DNA of 6,460 bases, taken from Polaribacter sp. Lineage in GTDB: Bacteria; Bacteroidota; Bacteroidia; Flavobacteriales; Flavobacteriaceae. The notes below the pieces were generated by a model, which saw only the letters and a list, made by a program, of their open reading frames with translations, searched no databases and was not told the DNA's origin. Below, one piece after another: positions 1 through 5,636 of this stretch. Location: assembly GCA_029248845.1 (NCBI GenBank), contig JAQWIO010000001.1:1-6460 (forward strand). Direction: 5' to 3'. How positions within the stretch are numbered: the first letter of the stretch is position 1; every line of letters starts with the position of its first letter. A program made the translations under genes and the position numbers.

Positions 1-447
1 TGGTACACATACAAAGAAGAGAGATTTAAGTGGTTTCGTTTAACATTAGATCAAGTTCAAGAAATAATTGATTTAAATAAAAATAACGAGAAATCTGTTT
101 CGTTAGAAGAATATGAATCTGAAGTAGCGATTGCTCCAAAAGTGGATTTTGAAGATGCAGTGGGTCAAGATAGTTTAACACGTTTCGATGCACCAAAAGT
201 GAGTAGGCGAAGAAGAAAGAATAGAAACAAAAATAAAAAGAAACCTGTTACTGCACGTGTAAACCATCCAAATAAGAAGGCACAGAGCCAACAGAATAAT
301 AAGCAAAAACCGAGGCCAAAAAGAAGTCCTAACCCGAATCAAAATCAACCAAAATCAGAAGTGAATTATCAGAGTAAGCCAAGAAAAAATAGTAGAAACC
401 GCAAAAGTAATAATTCGAAAAATGACAGAAATTCTGAAAACAAATAG
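1..447 (+). CDS. PSP1-domain protein (RicT/YaaT-like), C-terminal part only
   Basis: The frame is open from the first base, so the start lies upstream; 148 codons are visible before the TAG at 445-447. Residues 1-27 (WYTYKEERFKWFRLTLDQVQ and onward) resemble the end of the PSP1 domain of flavobacterial PSP1/RicT proteins. In Bacillus the RicT (YaaT) family works in a cytoplasmic complex that affects RNase Y-dependent RNA maturation; a similar role here is inference. From about residue 66 to the end the protein is a low-complexity, strongly basic tail rich in K, R, N, Q, P and S (for example SRRRRKNRNKNKKKP at 68-82), probably disordered and able to bind nucleic acid. An internal GTG at 142 is in this same frame and is not a separate gene start. 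The last 26 bases overlap gldH, which suggests a shared transcript. The assignment rests on a short domain remnant, the typical basic tail and the gldH neighbourhood. Confidence 0.72.
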   Translation, partial: WYTYKEERFKWFRLTLDQVQEIIDLNKNNEKSVSLEEYESEVAIAPKVDFEDAVGQDSLTRFDAPKVSRRRRKNRNKNKKKPVTARVNHPNKKAQSQQNNKQKPRPKRSPNPNQNQPKSEVNYQSKPRKNSRNRKSNNSKNDRNSENK

Positions 448-916
448 TTTTTCAATTGTTTTTTTAGTCTTTTTTTTGATGTTTTCCTGTCATGATAAAA
501 TCCATTTTAATCAATACAAATCGATTGCTAATGAAGGTTGGAAAGCATCCCAAAAAGTGCTATTTGAGTTTGATATAAAAGACACTATTTCTTCAAGAAA
601 TTTATTTATCAATATCAGAAATAATAGCGAATATAAATATAGTAATTTATTCATTATTACTGAGCTTGTTTTTCCAAATCAAATCAAAGTTATAGACACA
701 TTACAATACCAAATGGCAGATGAAAAAGGAGTTTTTTTAGGGGTAGGTTTTACAGAGATTAAAGAAAACAAGTTGTTTTATAAAGAAAATAAGAAGTTTT
801 TACTTTCTGGGAAATATCAACTGAATGTGCGTCACGCAATGAGAAAAAATGGAGAAGTTCATCCAATTGAATTTTTAAAAGGAATTCAAGACGTTGGTTT
901 TAGTATAGAAAATTAG
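422..916 (+). CDS. gldH: Gliding motility lipoprotein GldH
   Basis: This 164-residue protein carries a lipoprotein signal: a hydrophobic stretch at residues 9-21 ends in a lipobox-like MFSC with the lipidated cysteine at Cys23. The mature part would be anchored in the envelope. It matches the GldH pattern I recall from Flavobacterium: YKSI near 32-35, LFINIRNNSEYKYSNLFII at 61-79, DTLQYQMAD at 92-100, GFTEIKENKLFYKE at 109-122, AMRKNGEV at 139-146 and a closing GIQDVGFSIE. GldH is one of the Gld proteins needed for flavobacterial gliding on surfaces; its biochemical action is not known. The ATG at 422 is chosen because a later start would remove the signal peptide. It lies 26 bases inside the upstream PSP1 gene, so translation may be coupled. 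The PBP gene begins 5 bases after the stop. Many non-gliding Bacteroidota also keep gldH, so its presence does not prove motility. Confidence 0.93.
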   Translation: MTEILKTNSFSIVFLVFFLMFSCHDKIHFNQYKSIANEGWKASQKVLFEFDIKDTISSRNLFINIRNNSEYKYSNLFIITELVFPNQIKVIDTLQYQMADEKGVFLGVGFTEIKENKLFYKENKKFLLSGKYQLNVRHAMRKNGEVHPIEFLKGIQDVGFSIEN

Positions 917-921
917 AGTAA

Positions 922-3201
922 ATGGCGAAAAAGAAAACAATAGATTTTAAAAAATATATACAATGGTTTTGGGGCATTATCTTGAGTGGTGTTTCGTTCA
1001 TTGTATTGATATTTTTATTTGCCTCTTGGGGGCTTTTAGGAGTATTACCAACTTTTGAAGAATTGGAGAATCCTGAAAACAATTTAGCGACAGAAGTTAT
1101 TTCTTCAGATGGTAAAACGCTAGGAAAATATGCCACAGAAAACAGAACTCCTATAAAATTTAAAGACTTACCACAGAATATTGTGAATGCATTAGTGGCA
1201 ACTGAAGATGAGCGTTTTTATGAGCACTCGGGCATCGATTTTAGAGGAACAACAAGAGCTGTTTTAAAACCTGGAAGCGGAGGAGCTAGTACTATTACAC
1301 AACAATTGGCAAAAATGTTATTTACTGGGAGAGCCTCGAGAAATATTTTTTTAAGAATTGGTCAGAAAGTTAAAGAATGGGTTGTTGCAACGAAGTTAGA
1401 AAGGCAATATACAAAACAAGAAATTATTGCAATGTATTTGAATAAATATGATTTCTTAAACCAAGCCGTTGGAATTCGTTCAGCAGCTAGAATTTATTTT
1501 GGTAAAGAACCAAAAGTATTAAAAATAGAAGAATCTGCGATGTTAGTAGGGATGCTAAAAAACTCATCTTATTTCAATCCTTTAAGAAGAGCTAAGGAAG
1601 TAAAACAACGTAGAAATGTTGTTTTAAAACAAATGAATCGTAATGGGTTTATTTCCTTAAAAGAAAAAGATTCTTTGCAACAATTAGGGTTAGGTCTAGA
1701 TGTTCATAAAGAAGGGCATAGTGATGGATACGCAACGTATTTTAGATCTCATTTGCAAAAAGTAATGCGAAAATGGGTGCGAAAAAACCCAAAACCAAAT
1801 GGAGAACAATACAATATTTTTAGAGACGGTTTAAAGATATATGTAACCGTTGATTCTCGGATGCAGCAATATGCAGAGGAGGCTATTCAGGAACATATGT
1901 CTAATTTACAATCGTATTTTTTTAAAGAACAAAAGAATAACGAAACAGCTCCTTTTTACGATTTAGAAAAACCTGATATAGATAGAATTTTAGAAAGAGG
2001 TAAGAAAAACTCTGATAGATATAAGAGGTTAAAATCGATAGGAAAATCTAAAAAGGAAATTAATACTATTTTTAATACAAAAACAAAAATGAGGGTTTTT
2101 TCTTGGAGAGGCCCTGTAGATACAATTATGTCTCCAAATGATTCTATAAAATATTACAAATATTTTTTACGCTCAGGATTATTATCTATAGAACCACAAT
2201 CTGGCCATATCAAAGCATGGGTTGGCGGTATCGATAATAAGTATTTTAAATATGATGCAGTTGCACAACAAAAAAGACAAGTAGGTTCTACGTTTAAACC
2301 ATTTGTGTATGCTACTGCTATTAATCAATTGAAATTATCTCCATGTGATGAATATCCAAATACACCCTATACAATACCGAAAGGGAAATATGGAATTCCA
2401 GAAGAATGGAACCCAAGAAATTCTAATGATAAGTATGGAGGAATGTTATCTTTAAAAGATGGTTTAGCAGGTTCTGTAAATACGATGTCAGCAAGATTAA
2501 TAGATATGGTTTCTCCAAAAAATGTGGCACGACTAGCAAAGTCAGCCGGGATAGAAAGCAAATTTCGAGCAAATCCATCAATTGCATTGGGGGCGGTAGA
2601 TTTATCTTTATTAGAAATGGTGGGTGCCTATGCTACTTTTGCAAACAAAGGATTGCGTGTTTCGCCAATGATTTTAACAAGAATTGAAGATAAAAATGGG
2701 ACTGTTTTAGAGGAATTTACCCCACGAACTAAAGAGGTTTTAAGTGAAGAATCTGCCTATGTAGTTTTAGATTTATTAAAAGGAGTTACTCAATCTGGTT
2801 CAGGAGTTCGTTTGCGCTTACCTTGGGAAAAGCCCAAATATGTAACTGGCTATCCCTATGAATTTTCGAATCCAATTGCAGGTAAAACAGGAACTACCCA
2901 AAATCAATCAGATGGATGGTTTATAGGGATTGTACCAAATTTGGCAACAGGAGTTTGGACTGGTGGAGAAGACAGATCAACTCATTTTGAAGGGATTGCA
3001 AAAGGGCAAGGAGCAACAATGTCTTTACCTTCTTGGGCTTTATTTATGAAAAAATGTTATGCAGACAAAACACTAAATATTAGTTTAGAAGATTTTGAGA
3101 AGCCAGAAAATCTAACCATCAATATTGATTGTGGGAATATCAAGAGCGAAGAAGATGAAGACATAAAAGAAGTAATTCCGGAAGAGGATACGGATTTTTA
3201 A
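922..3201 (+). CDS. Class A penicillin-binding protein (PBP1A type), bifunctional peptidoglycan synthase
   Basis: This 759-residue, full-length enzyme polymerises glycan strands from lipid II and cross-links their peptides at the outer face of the inner membrane. A basic N-terminus is followed by one membrane anchor at about residues 16-40. The GT51 glycosyltransferase domain (about 60-245) shows EDERFYEHSG (catalytic Glu95), GASTITQQ at 121-128, QKVKEW with the second catalytic Glu152, the ATKLERQYTKQEIIAMYLN region to 174, and GIRSAARIYFGK at 184-195. A lysine-rich linker of about 330-410 leads to the transpeptidase domain, with S456-T-F-K459 (acylated serine), S518-V-N520 and K655-T-G657. 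All catalytic motifs are intact. The C-terminus (about 742-759) is acidic and likely a flexible tail. The ATG at 922 lies 5 bases after the gldH stop and precedes the membrane anchor, which fixes the start. It is probably co-transcribed with gldH. The call is secure; which paralogue it is (1A, 1B or 1C) is less certain, with overall architecture favouring 1A. Confidence 0.96.
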   Translation: MAKKKTIDFKKYIQWFWGIILSGVSFIVLIFLFASWGLLGVLPTFEELENPENNLATEVISSDGKTLGKYATENRTPIKFKDLPQNIVNALVATEDERFYEHSGIDFRGTTRAVLKPGSGGASTITQQLAKMLFTGRASRNIFLRIGQKVKEWVVATKLERQYTKQEIIAMYLNKYDFLNQAVGIRSAARIYFGKEPKVLKIEESAMLVGMLKNSSYFNPLRRAKEVKQRRNVVLKQMNRNGFISLKEKDSLQQLGLGLDVHKEGHSDGYATYFRSHLQKVMRKWVRKNPKPNGEQYNIFRDGLKIYVTVDSRMQQYAEEAIQEHMSNLQSYFFKEQKNNETAPFYDLEKPDIDRILERGKKNSDRYKRLKSIGKSKKEINTIFNTKTKMRVFSWRGPVDTIMSPNDSIKYYKYFLRSGLLSIEPQSGHIKAWVGGIDNKYFKYDAVAQQKRQVGSTFKPFVYATAINQLKLSPCDEYPNTPYTIPKGKYGIPEEWNPRNSNDKYGGMLSLKDGLAGSVNTMSARLIDMVSPKNVARLAKSAGIESKFRANPSIALGAVDLSLLEMVGAYATFANKGLRVSPMILTRIEDKNGTVLEEFTPRTKEVLSEESAYVVLDLLKGVTQSGSGVRLRLPWEKPKYVTGYPYEFSNPIAGKTGTTQNQSDGWFIGIVPNLATGVWTGGEDRSTHFEGIAKGQGATMSLPSWALFMKKCYADKTLNISLEDFEKPENLTINIDCGNIKSEEDEDIKEVIPEEDTDF

Positions 3202-3209
3202 TTTTATTT

Positions 3210-3244
3210 AAAATACTTCTTTTGAAGCTATTTTGTGTTTTTTT
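3210..3244 (+). terminator. Probable intrinsic terminator after the PBP gene
   Basis: AAAATACTTC (3210-3219) pairs with GAAG-C-TATTTT (3224-3234) across a TTTT loop. This makes a ten-base-pair stem with one bulged C at 3228. GTG and seven T follow (3238-3244). The hairpin starts eight bases after the PBP stop codon, where a terminator is expected. The stem is A/T-rich and therefore weak. The remaining gap to scoA (3245-3271) contains no clear match to the Bacteroidota promoter pattern (TTTG near -33, TAnnTTTG near -7) and no Shine-Dalgarno sequence. Confidence 0.5.
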
Positions 3245-3271
3245 GATTCTTCACCATAAAAGAGACATAGT

Positions 3272-3973
3272 ATGATACATAAAAAAGTAAATAACGTACA
3301 AGAGGCTTTAAAAGGTGTTAAAAGTGGAATGACTTTAATGCTTGGTGGTTTTGGATTATGTGGAATTCCAGAAAACGCAATTGCTGAATTGGTCAAACTT
3401 GAAGTTAGAGATGTTACTTGTATTTCAAACAATGCAGGAATAGATGACTTTGGGTTGGGCTTATTGCTGCAAAAAAAACAAATAAAGAAAATGATTTCTT
3501 CCTACGTTGGCGAAAATGATGAGTTTGAACGTCAAATGTTATCTGGAGAATTAGAAGTAGAATTAACACCACAAGGCACTTTAGCAGAAAAATGTAGAGC
3601 TGCACAAGCAGGGTTCCCAGCATTTTATACCCCTGCTGGTTATGGAACCGAAGTTTCTGAAGGAAAAGAAACACGAGAATTTGAGGGTAAAATGTATGTT
3701 TTAGAGCCTGCTTTTAAAGCTGATTTTGCATTTGTAAAAGCCTGGAAAGGAGATACAGCAGGAAATTTAATCTTCAAAGGAACAGCAAGAAATTTTAATC
3801 CAAATATGTGTGGAGCTGCGACGATTACAGTTGCAGAGGTAGAAGAGCTTGTTCCTGTCGGAGAATTAGCCCCAAATACTATTCACATTCCCGGAGTATT
3901 TATACAGCGTATTTTTCAAGGAGAAAATTACGAGAAAAAGATTGAACAACGAACGGTAAGACAAAGAAGCTAA
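3272..3973 (+). CDS. scoA: Succinyl-CoA:3-ketoacid CoA-transferase, subunit A
   Basis: This 233-residue protein is the alpha subunit of a family I CoA-transferase. With ScoB it moves CoA from succinyl-CoA to acetoacetate, or the reverse, linking ketone-body, leucine and acetoacetate metabolism to the TCA cycle in the cytoplasm. It closely resembles the N-terminal half of animal mitochondrial SCOT: GGFGLCGIPE at 25-34, ISNNAGIDDFGLGLLL at 51-66, ISSYVGEN at 75-82, ELTPQGTLAEK at 97-107, then PAFYTPAGYGT, FVKAWKGDTAGN and IHIPGVF motifs towards the end. The length is normal for a bacterial A subunit. The ATG at 3272 begins just ahead of the conserved fold, and an in-frame upstream start is not evident in the short A/T-rich leader. 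It lies 70 bases after the PBP gene, beyond a probable terminator, and two bases before scoB. Related acetate/acetoacetate transferases (AtoDA) are the alternative, but the strong SCOT likeness favours the present call. Confidence 0.93.
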   Translation: MIHKKVNNVQEALKGVKSGMTLMLGGFGLCGIPENAIAELVKLEVRDVTCISNNAGIDDFGLGLLLQKKQIKKMISSYVGENDEFERQMLSGELEVELTPQGTLAEKCRAAQAGFPAFYTPAGYGTEVSEGKETREFEGKMYVLEPAFKADFAFVKAWKGDTAGNLIFKGTARNFNPNMCGAATITVAEVEELVPVGELAPNTIHIPGVFIQRIFQGENYEKKIEQRTVRQRS

Positions 3974-3975
3974 TT

Positions 3976-4629
3976 ATGTTAGATAAAAACGGAATAGCGA
4001 AAAGAATCGCACAAGAAGTTCAAAACGGATTTTATGTAAATTTAGGAATTGGAATTCCAACATTGGTTGCTAATTATGTTCGAGAGGATATCGAAGTGGA
4101 GTTTCAAAGTGAAAATGGAGTGCTAGGAATGGGGCCTTTTCCTTTTGAAGGAGAAGAAGATGCAGATATTATAAATGCTGGAAAGCAAACGATTACGACT
4201 CTGCCAGGAGCAAGTTTTTTTGATTCTTCGATGAGTTTTTCTATGATTCGTGGGAAACACATTCATTTGACTATTCTTGGAGCGATGGAAGTTGCAGAGA
4301 ATGGAGATATTGCCAATTGGAAAATTCCAGGAAAAATGGTTAAAGGAATGGGAGGTGCCATGGATTTAGTTGCCTCTGCAGAAAATATTATTGTGGCGAT
4401 GATGCACACTAATAAGCGAGGAGAATCTAAGATTCTAAAACAATGTTCTTTGCCGTTGACAGGGGTTGGGTGTGTCACAAAAGTAGTTACTAATTTAGCA
4501 GTTTTAGAAGTAAAGAATAATACATTTCATTTGTTAGAAAGAGCTCCTGGAGTTTCGGTTGAAGAAATAAAAAAAGCGACAGAAGGAACGTTAATTATTA
4601 ATGGAGAAATTCCAGAAATGCTTATTTAA
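3976..4629 (+). CDS. scoB: Succinyl-CoA:3-ketoacid CoA-transferase, subunit B
   Basis: This 217-residue beta subunit is the partner of ScoA and carries the catalytic residue. The SENG motif at 45-48 supplies Glu46, which in this family forms the glutamyl-CoA thioester intermediate; it sits in the wider SENGVLGMGP signature (45-54). The upstream NLGIGIPTL at 22-30 is the conserved glycine-rich stretch. GASFFDSSMSFSMIRGKHI, LGAMEV, DIANWKIPGKMVKGMGGAMD and LPLTGVGCVTKVVT follow in the order seen in SCOT enzymes. Nothing is missing or broken. The gene starts two bases after scoA stops, so the two subunits are almost certainly co-translated, as expected for a heteromeric complex. Three bases after its stop comes a small membrane-protein frame. 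Confidence 0.94.
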   Translation: MLDKNGIAKRIAQEVQNGFYVNLGIGIPTLVANYVREDIEVEFQSENGVLGMGPFPFEGEEDADIINAGKQTITTLPGASFFDSSMSFSMIRGKHIHLTILGAMEVAENGDIANWKIPGKMVKGMGGAMDLVASAENIIVAMMHTNKRGESKILKQCSLPLTGVGCVTKVVTNLAVLEVKNNTFHLLERAPGVSVEEIKKATEGTLIINGEIPEMLI

Positions 4630-4632
4630 TAT

Positions 4633-4809
4633 ATGAAGTATTTAGCAAAGAAATATTTTCTGGTAGTTTTTGTTTTGACATTTAGTTTCTTTTTTTTAGA
4701 GCAGGTTTTAGAAATAAAAAATAAAATGATAAGTATGGAAATTGCCGCTAGTTTTGCTGTAATAGTATTATTAAGAAAGAAGAAAACTCAAACCACCTGG
4801 ATTTTTTAA
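4633..4809 (+). CDS. Small hypothetical membrane protein (58 residues)
   Basis: An ATG three bases after the scoB stop opens a 58-codon frame ending at TAA 4807-4809. I do not recognise the family. The product would have a basic N-terminus (K2, K6, K7), a clear hydrophobic segment at residues 8-22 rich in F, V and L, and a short polar loop (about 23-32: E23, Q24, E27, K29, N30, K31). A second, shorter hydrophobic segment at 37-47 is followed by R48-K-K-K51 and the end TQTTWIF. Positive charge at both ends suggests a two-pass hairpin with both termini in the cytoplasm. The tight spacing to scoB and the 22-base gap before xth fit a real gene filling an otherwise empty 202-base stretch. No function can be inferred from its neighbours. 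It could also be non-coding, since a frame this short can occur by chance in AT-rich DNA. Confidence 0.55.
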   Translation: MKYLAKKYFLVVFVLTFSFFFLEQVLEIKNKMISMEIAASFAVIVLLRKKKTQTTWIF

Positions 4810-4815
4810 AAAATC
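4800..4815. repeat. Perfect 16-base palindrome overlapping the end of the small frame
   Basis: GATTTTTTAAAAAATC reads the same on both strands. It contains the TAA stop of the 58-codon frame and is followed by AATC and five T (4820-4824). It might act as a weak terminator or partial attenuator between the scoAB group and xth, or as a binding site for a dimeric protein. With no unpaired bases left for a loop, a hairpin would have to open at least two base pairs, and the core is only A and T, so chance is a real possibility. Confidence 0.3.
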
Positions 4816-4831
4816 AATCTTTTTAGAATAG

Positions 4832-5593
4832 ATGAAAATAATATCATATAACGTAAACGGAATTAGAGCCGCTTTAAAAAAAGGTTTTTTAGATTGGTTA
4901 CAGGCTGCAAATCCAGATGTGATTTGTATTCAAGAAACTAAAGCACACAAATCACAATTAGATGTAACTGAAATTGAAAATGCCGGGTATCCCCACCACT
5001 ATTGGTTTTCTGCCCAGAAAAAAGGCTATTCTTCAGTCGCTATTTTTTGCAAAGAAAAACCAACACATGTCGCCTATGGAACAGGAATTGAGTCTATGGA
5101 TTTTGAAGGTAGAAATCTACGTGTAGATTATGACAACGTTTCTATAATGAGTCTCTATTTGCCATCAGGCACAAACTCAGAAAGACTCAATTTTAAGTTC
5201 AATTATATGGACCAATTTCAAGAATACATCACGAATTTAAAACAAAAAATTCCGAATTTAGTTGTTTGTGGCGATTATAATATTTGTCATGAAGCAATCG
5301 ATATTCATAACCCGAAAATGAAAGGGGTTTCAGGTTTTTTACCCGAAGAGAGAACTTGGATTGGTGAGTTTATCAACAACGGATTTACAGATAGTTATAG
5401 ATTTTTAAATCCTGAAAAACAAGAGTATTCTTGGTGGAGTTATAGAGCAAACTCTAGAGCGAATAATAAAGGTTGGCGTTTAGATTATGCAATGGTTTCA
5501 GAATCTTTAAAAAATAAAATTTCTAGAGCTTATATATTACCAGAGGCTAAACATTCAGATCATTGTCCTATTGTTGTAGAGCTTAATTTATAA
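4832..5593 (+). CDS. xth: Exodeoxyribonuclease III (AP endonuclease, Xth family)
   Basis: This 253-residue protein of the exonuclease/endonuclease/phosphatase fold cuts DNA at abasic sites and removes nucleotides from 3' ends during base-excision repair in the cytoplasm. The metal and catalytic residues are all visible: Asn7 in SYNVNGIR, Glu35 in IQETKA, Tyr109 in LYLPSG, Asp148 and Asn150 in GDYN, Asp218 in GWRLDYA, and Asp243-His244 in the closing HSDHCP. The WWSYR motif near 201-205 is also typical of the family. Length and motif order match bacterial ExoA/XthA proteins. The ATG at 4832 begins directly with the first beta strand (MKIISYNVNG), the usual family start. No Shine-Dalgarno sequence is seen. 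It sits 22 bases after the small membrane-protein frame and 43 bases before the lytic transglycosylase gene, so it may share their transcript; there is no evident functional tie to either. Confidence 0.96.
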   Translation: MKIISYNVNGIRAALKKGFLDWLQAANPDVICIQETKAHKSQLDVTEIENAGYPHHYWFSAQKKGYSSVAIFCKEKPTHVAYGTGIESMDFEGRNLRVDYDNVSIMSLYLPSGTNSERLNFKFNYMDQFQEYITNLKQKIPNLVVCGDYNICHEAIDIHNPKMKGVSGFLPEERTWIGEFINNGFTDSYRFLNPEKQEYSWWSYRANSRANNKGWRLDYAMVSESLKNKISRAYILPEAKHSDHCPIVVELNL

Positions 5594-5636
5594 AAAATAA
5601 ACATTTAGTTAAGCCAATCGAAATTTAAAATAAAAG

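Noticed and set aside
142..447. Separate 101-residue basic protein starting at GTG 142
   Set aside because: The same frame is open upstream to the window edge and encodes a PSP1-like end, so the GTG is internal to a larger truncated gene.
900..1136. Minus-strand open frame of 78 codons
   Set aside because: It lies opposite the well-supported PBP start and the end of gldH; its product shows no family pattern.
2367..2561. Minus-strand open frame of 64 codons
   Set aside because: It is opposite the conserved transpeptidase region of the PBP, so it is best explained as a shadow of that gene.
3229..3235. TATTTTG as a possible Bacteroidota -7 promoter element for scoA
   Set aside because: It is one base short of TAnnTTTG, has no TTTG at a suitable distance upstream, and is better explained as the 3' arm of the hairpin.
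3208..3674. Two overlapping minus-strand frames across the PBP-scoA gap and scoA
   Set aside because: They lie mostly opposite conserved scoA codons, overlap each other, and cover the probable terminator hairpin.
4263..4478. Minus-strand open frame of 71 codons
   Set aside because: It is antisense to the conserved core of scoB and has no recognisable features.
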